Shown here in pieces: positions 25,250 to 37,239 of a stretch of 64,000 nucleotides of DNA. A program made the translations under genes and the position numbers. Location of the stretch: positions 1,557,533 to 1,621,532 of the forward strand of contig NW_004955470.1 in assembly GCF_000276665.1 (NCBI RefSeq), read 5' to 3'. The notes beneath the pieces are model-generated. The model was not told the origin of the DNA and ran no database searches. It was given only the letters and a program-made list of their open reading frames with translations. The DNA comes from Chinchilla lanigera (Eukaryota > Chordata > Mammalia > Rodentia > Chinchillidae). Positions within the stretch are counted from its first letter, which is position 1. Each line of letters starts with the position of its first letter.

Positions 25250-25400
25250 TTTTAGTGTTTACTGTGCCAGGAACTCTGCGGAGTCTCACACGCTGTGAAA
25301 GCCTGCTGTTGCCTGCCTGGCGTGTACTGCCTCCGGTCAGGGAGCCCCGTGTCCACAGGCTGCCTCTTTCCCACGCCCAGCCTAACACTATGAGATGAGC
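25250..25400 (+). repeat. MIR/L2-like relic
   Basis: Weak match starting TTAGTGTTTACTGTGCCAGG. Confidence 0.3.
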
Positions 25401-26996
25401 AGGCTGTAACCGGGGCTGAGCTCATGCCCTCAGCTTGGGTGACCAGGGCCTGCCGTCTCCCTGGCCAGCGCTGGCTGGAGGATGGGGTCAGAATCACTGA
25501 GACCTCATTTCCCAGGCTTTCGTTGACACTTCCCATAGGGCTGTTGAAAAGATAAGATAAAACCAGTTTGGAATTAGCCATGCAATACTCAGTTGAACGA
25601 AGCCTGCTAGAAAATATTCTCAACACAGGATAACCCGGAGAGAGTGAAGCTATGTCAGTGACACAGATTGGCTCCCGTCTGTTGCCGGGCCTGGAACTGG
25701 CTGGCCCTGGATTGTTTGGTTTATGGGCTAATAAATTCCTTTTCCTTCAGCCTGTTTTATTTAAATTGCTGTCAGTTGATTAGGAAGAAAATCCTGACAC
25801 AGGAATTTATAATAGTACAGAACATGGACTTAGTGCCTACTCAGACCAAGCTCCGTGCGCAGCATCTGAGGACATTCTCACACCAGCTTCCAGACAGGCG
25901 TGGGAACCGAGTAACCGCACGGTAAATGACAAGGTGGCAATTTCAAACCCAGGGCTGCCTAGCTCCGTGTCCAGAGCTTTTAAATCCCATCTCTAATGGA
26001 AGGAAATGAGAAGCAGGGTAGTGACAGGGAAAGCAAATCTGAAACTATTTCCAGTGTACCAGGCAGGAGAAACTGACAGCAAAAGTGTAATCACCTATTG
26101 TGCAGCGGGGTGGCTCGGTCACATTTTAATGCTAGGTCACAACCCCAGGGATGCTTCCGTTCTCCTCGTTTCCTAACTGCTGGGGCTTGATGCTAGGGCT
26201 AGAGTGCAGACTCAGCTCCTGCAGCCAGTCCCAAACAGAAGTGCATCTCGCACATTCCAGGTGAAAGGATGCAGTGCTAACAAGGTGCCGGGCATCACGT
26301 CTGCCTTGGGGCTCTGCCACCCCTACCATGGCGCCAGTCCCTACCTGCCCTGTGTGGCCAAAGGTGGCTCCCAACCAACTCCTCTTTGAGAGGAGAGGGG
26401 AGAAGAGAAGAAGGGGACGGTGCCCCTCTCATAAGGTCACCACTCAGAAGCTGGACGCATTACTCCTGCCCAGGACGGAAGGGCCAGCTCTCAGTCACAC
26501 ATCCCCACCCATCTTCAGAGAAGCCTTGGAGAAGTGTCAGGTGACCACAGGCCTAACTAAATGTTCTCTCAGAAGTGGGGGGTGACCATCGGTGTCACAC
26601 TGTCTCAGGAGGAACAGCATACAGCTCTAACTATGGTGGAGATAAACTGACTTAGAGAAATGGCATCAAGCTTTTAAAAACTAAAATCTCCCTTTCACTC
26701 CCTCTCCATCTCTTGGTCCAGCTCCTCATTTGCAAAAGATCTCTCTCCCTGTCTCCTATTAGCTGCACAGAAATATTTAGAAATAAAACTGGATGCAAGA
26801 CGTGGTGCAGCTCAGGAGAACAGCTCTGATTCCACCTGCTGCACACATTTCCAAAAGGCTCCAAGACCGTGACTGACGCCTTTAGGATGACAGCAAAACT
26901 GCTTCATCCTCCCGAAAACAAATGTTTTTTGGCTCCAAGTCTGCTGCATTTGGGAAGTAGCAATGCTCTTTCCTTCTCCCATACTTTAGTAGTCAC

Positions 26997-27089
26997 CTGA
27001 AAGGTATCATGATCCGGACCCACGTCCCCAGGTGAGTTAGCCTGGGTGCAGCCCACCTGGTCCTCGTCGCTCTCTTTGTCCTCAGCTTT
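26997..27089 (-). other. Exon-like acidic open segment
   Basis: On the - strand a T-rich acceptor ending TTCTTAG and a CAG|GTGACT donor bracket exactly 31 open codons. The product is strongly acidic (start KAEDKESDEDQVG). I do not recognise it. It could be chance or a lost exon of an unannotated transcript. Confidence 0.2.
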
Positions 27090-28454
27090 CTAAGAATCAA
27101 ACAAAACAGTTATGGAACTTTTATTCCTAAGTTCACACAGTGACTCCCAACCAGGTGTAGAAAACATGTCACACTGTCTCGCTCAGAGGATGAGGGGAGG
27201 AGGAAGCAAGCCACTCACTGCCCTGAGAGCCAAGCACCACCGACAGGAGCACGTTCGGCCTGCTAATAGGCAGAGGTGGAGAGATACTGTAGCGGTAAGC
27301 ACTGATTCAGTTATGAATTCACAACCAAGCATTTTGAGCTGCTCCCAGGCAGGAGTAAAGTAGCTTCCAATCCCTTCTCGGTTTTTTTTTCTATACTGCA
27401 GGCAAGCAGGAGGCACTGAGTGGACACCGGCTAAAGGACACACATGTGCCTGGTAATACCCAGCTGAAGGGAACCTCTGAGACAGACATTTTCAGAAGCA
27501 AGCCTCAGGAAAGCCAGGGTAGGAACCAGGACCCTCATGGAGAGCTTGGGGCTGCAGATACAGTTAGGAGCCGAGGCTGCCACACTGCCAGCAGGAATCT
27601 CAGCCCAAACAGCAAGGCATGGGAACTGGATCCCTGCTCCTTGGTGTGCACAAGGGCTGTGAGCATGTGCCAGGCAGCCTCTAGCAGTGCTCTGTAGAGG
27701 TGCGGGCACCAGCAGTCAGCTCAGCCCCATTGAGCAGGACCTGTGGTCCTATCACATCCGATGCCTCATTCTGAAAAGAAATATTTAAATTTCCTCTTTG
27801 CCATCCTGAACTGAAATCCATAAATAATTATTTCCATAATTTAAAAAGTCAGTATAATGCCAGTACTATAACAAAGGAGATGTAAGAAAAGCAATTTATG
27901 GTATTTCTACCTAAAGACTCAAGAAAGTCTGAAAGAATGCCCAAAAAAGGTTCCTGCAAATTTTCCAGCGCCCCCAGAGGCTGATGCCACCCCACTGGTC
28001 ACCACTACTCTACCCCTTGACTGCCCCAAGCCTCTGAACCCCTGGGCTATTCACCCTCGGGTTACAGGACAGGGAGCAGCAGGCAGGATCCAGACTGGCC
28101 CGCTCTTCCCCCACAAACAACACATGCACCATCTGCAGGGACAGATGCGGGTGGAGACAGAGCAACTCGACCTGCAGGGCCCTCCCAAGATCCCTCAGTT
28201 ATGCACGGGTCCCCCACCCACCCATGCCAGGTTCCCGCCCGAGGATGCTGCAGAAGGAGCTGAGAAGCGGGAGCAGGGGATGGAAGGTTCTCATCGCTGA
28301 GCTTCGCCTCCTCAGAAAGCCCAGGCTGGCACGGATAAGCGAGGGTCAGATGTCCTTAAAGGGCACCTTTTCTCCCCGGCATGGTCTCTACTTAGCATGA
28401 TGTGTAAAAGCAGGGTTGGTTAGGCCTTGCCAACAGTTCTCCTGCCAGGCCAGT

Positions 28455-28700
28455 GTAAGAGGCAGCAGAGTCCAGGGGACAGAGTAAGTTCCCCGGAGCT
28501 GGACAGCCCTCGGGTTCAAATCCCACCTCCCTTGTCTCCTAGCTCTGTGACAAGTGACTTAGATTCCCTGCACTTCCAATTCACCAAGCATAAAATGAGG
28601 CTGAAAAAAACCTACTCTGTTAGATTATATGAGCATTAAGCTGAATGGATTAAAGTACCCTTCCCAGGCCAGGAAAAAGCAAACGCTCAACAAATGGTCC
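28455..28700 (+). repeat. MIR SINE
   Basis: Clear MIR pattern: GGTTCAAATCCCACC, then AGCTCTGTGACAAGTGACTT and GCATAAAATGAGGCTGA. Confidence 0.75.
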
Positions 28701-28834
28701 CCTCTTGAACATCTGGAAGGCAGCTGAGCATGGCAGGGAAGGCGGGGACGGGGAACCCTGAAGCCCCCACTTTGAAGTCCAAACCCTTAACCACACACTC
28801 TACTATGCGATGGAGCTGTGATGGCTCCAGGGGA

Positions 28835-29420
28835 GCCCCGCGCCGGCCCTGGCTCCCACTAACCCTTGCGCAGCGCTGTCGCGGCCTCCTCTCTTTCCTA
28901 CTCTTAGCCCAGGAGCATCCTTGGGTCCCCCAGAGAAAACCCAGCTGCGCCCTCCCTGTTATCTGCGCTCTTGCTGAGGCCGCGCTGAACAGGCTGCCCG
29001 TGGTGCTGCAGCACAGGTCCGCTCCCGGGCGCCCCAGCCCAGCGCGAGCGCCACTCGCGCTCCGGCCGGTCGGCGCAGCCGCACGGGAGTGTTTCCCCTC
29101 TTCTCTTTCCCCAGGACCCTTCCGCTCCCCGGCCCTGACCCTCATTTTCTCAGGCCCCTTCTCCGGCTGGCCCCAGACAGCGATCACAGCTTCCACTGGA
29201 AGACCCGACCCGGCAGGCGCGCTTCTCCAGATTCCGCGGTGAGGACCGGGGGCCCGAGGCACCCCCGGACCCGGCTCGCCCAGCCCCAGGCAGCCTGCGG
29301 CGCCGCCTAAATGCGACGGCAGAGGGCGCCGGAGGACAAGGTCGGGTGGAGCGCACCTTGGAGTGAGAGCTGGGCTGCTGGGACTGGACACAAAGCCGAC
29401 CTAGGACACCCGCCCGCCCG
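28835..29420. promoter_or_regulatory. CpG-island-like block
   Basis: CpG dinucleotides are dense here, with runs such as GAGCGCCACTCGCGC and GGCGCCGCC, while the DNA on both sides is CpG-poor as in normal mammalian sequence. A 234-codon - strand open frame across it (28687-29391) is best explained by high GC. No known first exon is visible. It lies about 0.4 kb beyond the last NT5DC4 remnant, between two gene 3' ends. Confidence 0.65.
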
Positions 29421-29783
29421 GCCTCCCAGCTCTCTGAGGCTCCTTCTTGGTGGAGTGGATGACTCGTAGCCCGTAACTGCTCCCACCCGTGTGCCTGCCG
29501 CAAAAACAGCCCCGTGACCAGGGAGTAGAGGAGCACGACCTCCCTGGGCCTGTGGGGTGGCGAGGAGACCCCGGAGAGCCAGGGATGTCGGGCCGGGTGT
29601 GTTGCCAGAGTGAGAGACCCCCGCACGTCCATGTGGGGTGGGTTAGAGGAAAGGCCTAGAGGTCACTGAACGTGACCAGTCTGTCTGCTAATGACCCTGG
29701 CCCAGACCTCACTGCCAGACCTGGACCTGACCGGCACCTCCATCCCCCTCCCCATCACCACCCCCCAAAAGCTAGGGCTCTCA

Positions 29784-29821
29784 GGATACAGATCCACCAG
29801 GAGCATGTCCAGCCTCTTCAG
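29784..29821 (-). pseudogene. NT5DC4: NT5DC4 remnant exon, last one recognised
   Basis: After acceptor TGTCTTTCAG it reads LKRLDMLLVDLY, matching the family LKRLDTHLADIY. The donor position reads CTGAG instead of GTGAG. Confidence 0.72.
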
Positions 29822-30164
29822 CTGAAAGACAGGCGGAGCTCCTGCCAGGGGTCTCTGCTCCACACCCCTGCCAACACTTGAGACCCCTCTGGGCAGGTAA
29901 GACCAAGCATAGCAGAGACCTCACAGGCCCCATGGGACAAGGGACAGGCGTTCAGGGACTCGGGTGACCTTGCCGGAGTCACAGGGCAATGACTCACACC
30001 CAGCAGCGGTCAGAACAAACCTCAAACTGATGGGCTTTCACTAATTCTTAACCCCAAAGATGACACCGGGTACTTCCTGGGTAGAAAAGTGTGCCTCCCA
30101 CATGCTAGCGCCCTGGGGCCCTGAGGAGGGCAGGGGAAGGGCAGGAGAAAAGCCCCTAAAACAC

Positions 30165-30300
30165 CGCGGGACTCTGGGGTCAGACCACAAGGACTCGAGT
30201 CCCAGCTTGGCCCCTATGCTGTGAGACTTCAGGCAAACTCTTAACTTCCCGGGGTCTCTGTTATCTTGTTGGTGGGCAAGACAGATCCTCCCTCATAAAC
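30165..30300 (+). repeat. MIR SINE inside the NT5DC4 remnant locus
   Basis: GACTCTGGGGTCAGACCACA, CGAGTCCCAGCTTGGCCCCT, CTGTGAGACTTCAGGCAAAC. Confidence 0.65.
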
Positions 30301-30393
30301 CACAGAGAGGATATGATTTCTGTCCCTACTAACCCACTGCCGGAAAATCGAAGACAGAGGAGCCCCCCCTCCCCAGGCCTGACCTCTCCTCAC

Positions 30394-30563
30394 CCTTTCC
30401 CAGGGCCCAGAAGCCCAGTTCCTGGGGCAGCTCAGGAACCACCAGGCAAGTCTGCCAGCCCTACTGCTTCTGGGACTTGACAGGTCCCCAAAGATGTGGT
30501 CCCCAATGTACATGATGTCTTCTCCCGTCACGCCAAGCAGCTTGAGCACCAGGTCCAAGGAGC
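30394..30563 (-). pseudogene. NT5DC4: NT5DC4 remnant exon with HAD motif IV, shifted and stopped
   Basis: After acceptor GGGGCAG it reads GSLDLVLKLLGVTGEDIMYI and GDHIFGD, the acidic metal-binding motif. One base is then missing near 30480. In the restored frame a TAG (30461-30463) replaces the Gln of the family KKRQGW motif, followed by LVVPEL-like sequence. Confidence 0.9.
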
Positions 30564-30662
30564 CTGCCCCATCGAGGGAGGACAGGTGCTGTCTCACCCT
30601 TCTCGCCCAGGGGGAGCGTAGGATGTGGGCACCTGCTGAGGGAGCCATGGGGGGGCCTGCAC

Positions 30663-30727
30663 CTCCAGAGTAGACAGTGGTGCTGGTGGGGTCCAGTGTG
30701 AGCGCCCGTGCGGAGCTTGCCCCAGCT
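30663..30727 (-). pseudogene. NT5DC4: NT5DC4 remnant exon, 2-base loss
   Basis: After acceptor CCTGCCAG it reads SWGKLRTGAHTGPHQH. Two bases are then missing compared with the family HCAVYSGG segment. VYSGG is readable in the shifted frame. Donor GTGCAG. Confidence 0.82.
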
Positions 30728-30912
30728 CTGGCAGGGGCAGAGGGGCCCTTAGCCAAGGGAACCACAACTTCTCCGCTGTCAGAGAAAGGGCTGCAGGGCC
30801 TTAAAGGGGCCCCCAGCTATCTGCCTCCAGGGACAGACAGGCCACAGGCAGGTCAAGTCCAAGGGCAGGAAGTGTCCCCCCAGCCAGATGGGGCCTCAGC
30901 ACCTGCCGTTAC

Positions 30913-31009
30913 CATGTTGACCTGTCTCAGGACCGTCCCCTCCGAAGAGAGCGGGGTCCACCACAATCAGGTCACAGCAGGGCTTCCAAGGCCCGGCTGA
31001 GCCTTCGGC
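30913..31009 (-). pseudogene. NT5DC4: NT5DC4 remnant exon, about 14-base loss
   Basis: After acceptor GTCCTGCAG it reads AEGSAGPWKPCCDLIVVD. A loss of about 14 bases (near 30945-30957) follows, and the match resumes in a new frame as SEGTVLRQVNM before GTAACG. Confidence 0.85.
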
Positions 31010-31754
31010 CTGCAGGACAGGGCGGGGGACAAGTGCAGGCACACGGTGCGCACACACAGCCTGGGAGCTCTGACCCCGCCGCAGCAGCCTCCCTGTCCAA
31101 TGGACATCGCTAGGGCTGGGAATCGCGGCTCGCACTCCTCGTGTCCCCACCCAAGCTGGGCACAGGAGTGTTCCAAACGTGGCTGTGGAGGCAGCACTGA
31201 ACTTCATACGATCAAGCATAGTCACCAAGATGGACCCCACCCGCTGCCCAGGAGCACCCGGTCCCACCAGCGCCTAGGCCCCAGCGCATGCTCCTTCCCT
31301 GCCCCGCGGGGCCCTCTTCTCACCTCAGCCAGCTCCTCCCGACACCCACCTGCCTGTGTGGCCCTTTAGGAGGCTCCCTGGGGAAATGACTGCTCACAGG
31401 CTTGGTCCTTGCTGGAGGTGGGGGGACCTGGGAGAGTCCTGGCCCTCTCTGCCCTTTGGCAGCCCACTCTGGCCCCGCCCCAAACACTGGCCTCCCTGGT
31501 GGCAAACAGCTGTGTCCTGATGGCCTGGCAGCGCAAGACAGGGGTCCGAAGCACTGAGCTCCGGCTGGGCTCTGCCCACCCACCACCCCCTCTCCTAGGG
31601 CCCCTGAGCAAGGTGGCGGGAAAACTTCTCACCCCACAGAGGTCTTGAGAGGCAGAGCAATGGAACCCAAGATGCCAGCCTGGGTTGGGGTCGGCTGGGA
31701 AGGTCTCTGCTCCTTCCCACCCCTTCTTCATTTCCCACAGTGCCTGAGGGTCCC

Positions 31755-31756
<2 letters not shown>

Positions 31757-31799
<43 letters not shown>

Positions 31800-31804
31800 C
31801 ACAC
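31757..31804 (+). repeat. (CA)n microsatellite touching an exon border
   Basis: Eighteen perfect AC units then imperfect TCACAC units, ending at the donor of the NT5DC4 remnant exon at 31805. Confidence 0.95.
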
Positions 31805-31886
31805 CAGTGTACCTGTAGCTGCTGGTGGTGGCCCAAAACACCTTCCCGGCCTCCTTCATCATGCCCAGCAGGATAGGGACTCATGC
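31805..31886 (-). pseudogene. NT5DC4: NT5DC4 remnant exon with in-frame TGA next to (CA)n
   Basis: After acceptor TTGCCCCAG a TGA (31881-31883) stands where the family has Arg. It then reads VPILLGMMKEAGKVFWATTS and SYRYT. The donor GTGTGAG runs straight into a (GT)n microsatellite on the same strand. Confidence 0.85.
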
Positions 31887-32094
31887 CTGGGGCAAAGGTG
31901 GAGACCCCAGGACTGGGGTCCCCAGCTCTGCCCTGGAATCTTCTTAGGTTTCAGCCTAGAAGCCACCCCCAAACCCCTCCCAGAGAAAGTGCCTCCAGGG
32001 GAAAGCCCTGAGCAGTGCCAGGGACCATGGAGGGGCTGCCCACTGCCTGGGGAAGGGGACAGAGCAGTCATGGCCTGGATCTGCGGCCACTCAC

Positions 32095-32145
32095 CTCCTT
32101 CTCCACGTATTTCTCCAAGTCCTGCAGCATCTCCTTGAGACAGCC
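32095..32145 (-). pseudogene. NT5DC4: NT5DC4 remnant exon, acceptor lost
   Basis: It encodes GCLKEMLQDLEKYVEKE with a GTGAGT donor. The two bases that should be AG before it are TG (32146-32147). Confidence 0.87.
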
Positions 32146-32307
32146 CAGCGGGAGGGAGCGGAGCGAGCGTGTATCCATGGTGGCGGGAGGGGATGGGAAG
32201 CCTGTCCGTGTGGGAAGAGGGGTGGAAGGCCTGTGGGAACTGGACGTTCCCAGGACAGCCAAAGGCAGACAGGTTGGGTCAAGGGTCCCGAGGCCTGGAC
32301 CACTCAC

Positions 32308-32401
32308 TGACATGTGGACATTATTCATGGCTTCAGTCATGTCCTAGAAGAGACTTTGGAAGGACCTGAAGAGTTTGATGTGCTGATAGCCAGTGTCACA
32401 G
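32308..32401 (-). pseudogene. NT5DC4: NT5DC4 remnant exon with in-frame TAG
   Basis: Acceptor TGTCCCAG, donor GTGAGT. It reads CDTGYQHIKLFRSFQSLF, then TAG (32344-32346) where the family has Gln (CAG), then DMTEAMNNVHMS. This is a clean nonsense change. Confidence 0.92.
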
Positions 32402-32513
32402 CTGGGACAGGACAAGGGACAGGAGCGGCTGATAAGGGGGCCTGAGGTGACCCCAGCCCTGTAACCTTTACCAGAGTGGCTCCTCCAGCCTCACAGGGCC
32501 TACACTGGGTTTA

Positions 32514-33035
<522 letters not shown>

Positions 33036-33128
33036 TCATGCAGCCTGAGCACTAGAACTTTGCGCTCTTCACCCGGCGTGGCAGCTCCATCCCCTCACTT
33101 CCCCTCCCTGGCGGCGCTCAGCCCTTAG

Positions 33129-33213
33129 CCCCAGAGGAATGTGAGGCCATGGGCACACAGCATGTTCCCATGGGCATCACAGGTTCCTGCAGAGTGCATC
33201 AAGCACCAGCCCC
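33129..33213 (-). pseudogene. NT5DC4: NT5DC4 remnant exon, 8-base loss and dead donor
   Basis: After acceptor CTCCCCAG it reads RGLVLDALCRNL and then a TGA at 33177-33179. Compared with the family LLKVDAHGN, eight bases are missing. The match resumes as DAHGNMLCAHGLTFLWG. The expected donor dinucleotide is CT instead of GT. Confidence 0.87.
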
Positions 33214-33300
33214 CTGGGGAGACAGCGCAGGGGCGCTGGATGAGAGAGCCAGGCCAGTGACAGCCCCTCGCCTGTCCCTCTGTCCCTTCCGAGGCCACAC

Positions 33301-33498
<198 letters not shown>

Positions 33499-33527
33499 CT
33501 ACAGCCCTGCCCTGCAGCCCTCTCTAC

Positions 33528-33601
33528 CTGCCAAAGTGTAATCCATGTCAAAGCCATAGCAAAGAATCTTCCTGAGCACCAGGCTGTGGTTGATCAAAAT
33601 C
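33528..33601 (-). pseudogene. NT5DC4: NT5DC4 remnant exon with HAD motif I
   Basis: Acceptor CTCCCCAG and donor GTAGAG are intact. It reads ILINHSLVLRKILCYGFDMD then YTLA. The DMDYT catalytic loop, whose first Asp is the nucleophile in this family, is intact. Confidence 0.9.
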
Positions 33602-35039
33602 CTGGGGAGAGGAAAGCAGTTGAGATCAGTCCACCAGACCCCAAATCCAAGACCCTGCTGGCGGGCACCGAGCAGAGGGGACCTTGTACCCTGCAGCTGC
33701 AGCAGTGACGGGGGCTTGGAGGGGGAGCCAGGGCCTCATCTGGGTGCGAGGATGACCCAGCTAGCGTGTGCAGAGGGTCCGCAGCTCACTGTCGTGCCTC
33801 ATGCAAATACACACTTGTCAGTGGGGGCGAGGGTGTCCCTTTCTGAAGTGGGGTCACTGTACCCAGAATTAGAAGGGGCAAAGGGAAGAGACTGCTGTGG
33901 GCGAGAGCGAAGGGAAGGGACTGCCTCTGACTGTCCTACTGTCAGCGTTTCCACCTGACCGGTTGCTGCCTCCCATAGAAAGGTGTCCCATAGAGTGCAG
34001 GTGCCTGTCTGTTTTGGGTGTCACTCTGTGCTTAAGGGGGCCTGGGCTCCGCCAGGTTGTGTTGGGTGCTTACAGGCTAAGCTCCCTGACCCCTCCCCAA
34101 GTTCCCCCGGGTGCGAGTTCCTTGCCAGGCTTTGAGAGAACACCAGGCCCTCAGACTCCCTGCTGGGCTCCGGGCTGAGCCTCCCTGCCTCGTCCATGCT
34201 GGTCATCACCGCCAAGAATGAAGGGGAGGCTGCGGCCCCTTCCCCAGCCACCTGCACACTCTCAGCAAGGCCCAGGCTCCCCGCTCTCCCTCAGGAAATT
34301 CTGACCTCTGTGGCACAGCCAGGCCCACCCGTCTCCCATCTCTCATCTCCCCTTCCCCTCCCTCCGAGGAAGGAATCAACAGCTCAGTAAGGCTCAAGGA
34401 GGAGCGGTTTGCCTACACCATGCCACCTGCAGCCAAGGCCCTCAGTTGCCTGGGAAGTGGAGGCATTTTATCAATAAGGCAAACATGGGGAGTTACAACG
34501 GCAGGCACAAGTCTTTAACGATTAAAACAGCCTTCAAATATGTAAAGGACTCTTGCTTTACACAAGTTCTAACATATTTGGTTAGCAAATTCTGCAGCTC
34601 CAGACCGTTTAAAGATGAATCACTGGACGCATGCCAAGACTTGTAGGAAGTGGCAAGTGACGGGCATCTCACGATCAGGGAAAACAGGTACAAAACGAGC
34701 TATGAAAAAGCAGAGCAACTGGGGCCACGTCGTGTACACTTGTGAATCAGCCCTGTGGGCCCATGCCACCACCTTTACCATAGAGCTGTGACCAGGGTTA
34801 TCCAGAACCACTTACGTGAAGGGGCATGTCGTCTTCTAAGAGGGAAGGCATGCTTATGATTCATTTTAGAAAACCTTCTCTTCTCTCCCAAATACTAAGC
34901 TAAGTGAAGTTAGGCACTTTTAAATGGCTGAAAGTTATGGGAGGGAAGTGAAGTCTGTGACATTGCTCCTTCCTTGACAATGCCAGGTGAGCAACTACTA
35001 GGGTGGTGAGGCAGGGGAGTGGAGGCCCCAGGTGATACC
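33602..35039. other. Unique sequence upstream of the NT5DC4 remnant
   Basis: The missing 5' exons of NT5DC4 should have been here, but I found none. GC-rich until about 34.4 kb, then AT-richer. Confidence 0.5.
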
Positions 35040-35470
35040 ATCTGTCTTGGTTACTTTTCTCTCATTGCTGAGACAAAANNNNNNNNNNNNNNNNNNNNNN
35101 NNNNNNNNNNNNNNNNNNNNNNNNNNNNNNNNNNNNNNNNNNNNNNNNNNNNNNNNNNNNNNNNNNNNNNNNNNNNNNNNNNNNNNNNNNNNNNNNNNNN
35201 NNNNNNNNNNNNNNNNNNNNNNNNNNNNNNNNNNNNNNNNNNNNNNNNNNNNNNNNNNNNNNNGAATGGCGGCAAGCAGCATTTTTTCCCTGCCTTACAT
35301 TGTAAACAGGCTACCCCCACCTAAGGGGCATGTAGCTCTCATATAATCTCCATGCCCTCCTCTTCCACAGGCTCAGGATGTATACAAAGCAAGCACCCTG
35401 GCTTCCTGCTGAGTCACTTAGCCAAACCTCTAGACTCCCTAAGTTGACACAATGTATCAACCATAACACC
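35040..35470 (-). mobile_element. LTR-like interspersed repeat interrupted by the assembly gap
   Basis: The left part reads, in reverse, like the end of the element seen at 47155-47556 (TTGCTGAGACAAAA). The right part has the reverse of the start (AAGTTGACACAATGTATCAA). Confidence 0.45.
35079..35263. other. Assembly gap (185 N)
   Basis: Run of N. Both flanks look like one reverse LTR-type repeat. Confidence 1.
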
Positions 35471-35499
35471 ATCCCTTACTGGAAGTATGCATGGACAGA

Positions 35500-35547
35500 T
35501 GATGGATGGATGGATGGATGGATGGATGGATGGATGGATGGATGGAT
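35500..35547 (+). repeat. (GATG)n microsatellite
   Basis: About twelve GATG units, with degenerate ATGGATG-type sequence continuing to about 35645. Confidence 0.95.
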
Positions 35548-36324
35548 ACATAGATGAATGGATATGTGGATGGATGCATGCATTGACAGATAGTTGAATG
35601 TGGGGCAGGCATCAGGTATAGATCAATGAATGGACAGATGGACAGATGGTATGCTTTATATGGCAACCTAAATTGATGGGTTTCAGAAGAGAATCAAGCT
35701 CCAGACGTCAGGGAGATTTCTGGAGTCCCTTCCACCAGTTCTGTGCTGTCCGCCCATCTCACAACCCTTTAAGCACCGTTTCCCACATTGCACAGTTCCC
35801 TTTTAGGTCAGAACAGAGAAAGAGGAGCAGTACTAGTTACAGGGAGTCTCTCAGAAGTTCCTCAGCCCTCCCACAGAAGCTACACAGCAGCTGTAGAAAT
35901 GCGTATAAGCCTGGGGTCTGTCTGGAATTCCCCTCACACCTAAGGGCAGGAAAGCCATATGTGACACTCAGCCACACCCCATCACCCGAGCATTTCTCAG
36001 GTCACCTCTCCAGTGGCACCCCCAGCTGTCTCTGAGGCCTGACTGAACACAGCATGGGGTTTGTGCCCACCACACTGGTGGTTGGGAAGGGCATCACTCG
36101 ATGGGGGTTTGCGTGACCTGCACTGCCCAGCTGGAGTGGCTGGCCCTCGGCTGGGTGCTGTCTGTAGCAGTGACCCTGCCCCGCTGGATCTTCAGCTGGC
36201 ACGGTCTGCTTCCGCCTCCTGTGCAGGGCTCAGAGCCTCTCGACTAACCGAAGGAAGAACCTGAGATGTCATAGGATCTCCCTAACCCTGACCATGAGCC
36301 ACAGAGATCTGTCATAACAGCAGG

Positions 36325-36520
36325 GAATGCATTGCTGTCCTTTTACTGCGTGCAAGGTCTCTAATGACCCCACAAAATAGATCCACTGTTATTCTGAGCA
36401 TACAGATTATTATATGAGGCACAGAAGAGTAAGCAACTCGACTATTCTCACAAAGGCAATGCATGGTAGAGCAGGACCGAGCCCAGGCAGCCAAGCCAGG
36501 TATCTTCACTCTTAAACTCT
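36325..36520 (+). repeat. MIR/L2-like relic
   Basis: GCGTGCAAGGTCTCTAATGA, later GAGGCACAGAAGAGTAAGCA, then GAGCCCAGGCAGCCAAG. Confidence 0.5.
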
Positions 36521-37084
36521 AGGCAAAACGTCCTCTGCCTATGGTGCCTCACAAAGGTCCCCTGATTTTTCAATGTCATAAAAGACAAAGGGAGGCTGGG
36601 GAATCATTCCAGAGTAAAGGAGGCTAAAGAGCCATGACAAATGAACAAAGTCTCCAAGCTTCCACTGAATCCTGCTGCAGGGCACAATGTGCTACGGACA
36701 TTAGTAGATCTACAAATACAAATGGACAATGGGTGGTATTAAATGAAATTACTGCATGCTAGTGTAAACCTGTGAACTGGATAACTGCATGGCGGTAATG
36801 TAAGAAAATACCCTTTTCCTTGAGAAATAGTCACTGAAGGGTTTAGGGTAGAGGTCATTATGTGCACTAGTTACCTTCAAATGCACGTATGGACACGTGT
36901 GTACATACAGGGTTGGGGACCAATGATAAAACAAATGGAATAAAACATGAACAGTGGGTAAATCTTGGTAAAGCATATAAGAAATTTCTGTGTATAACTT
37001 TTTATTTTATAACTTTTCATAAACTTGAGATTATTTCCAAATTGAAATTCTTTTGTTTTCTTTCTTACTTATCTATTTATTTGT

Positions 37085-37232
37085 TTGTTTTGGACATAAG
37101 GTCCTCCTATGTAGTTCAGGCTGGCTTTGAACTCCTGGCAGCCCAGGCTGGCCTTTAATTCAAAGTGATTTTCCTGCCTCAGCCTCCCAAGTGCTGGGAT
37201 TGGGATTGTGGTATACACCATCATACCCGGCC
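37085..37232 (-). repeat. B1-type SINE
   Basis: Reverse B1: CAGGCTGGCTTTGAACTCCT to CTCCCAAGTGCTGGGATTGG. Confidence 0.88.
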
Positions 37233-37239
37233 CAATTCT

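Larger units (their letters stand above)
23731..28834. other. Intergenic stretch between CKAP2L and the CpG block
   Basis: It holds an LTR-like repeat (23738-24345), MIR/L2-like patches near 25.2 and 28.5 kb, and otherwise unique, moderately GC-rich sequence. No gene recognised. Confidence 0.5.

Noticed and set aside
28687..29391. 234-codon open frame on the - strand
   Set aside because: It lies inside the CpG-rich block where stops are rare by composition. The product is low-complexity Gly/Arg/Ala/Pro with no known domain, and the other strand is also open for 170 codons.
31366..32138. Open frames through the (CA)n tract on both strands
   Set aside because: They are produced by the dinucleotide repeat and overlap decayed NT5DC4 exons in other frames.
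35019..35346. Open frames crossing N runs (also 57768-58040)
   Set aside because: They exist only because N is read as any residue.
35500..35645. Repeated GATG units considered as a CRISPR-like or satellite array
   Set aside because: It is a simple 4-bp microsatellite with no spacers.
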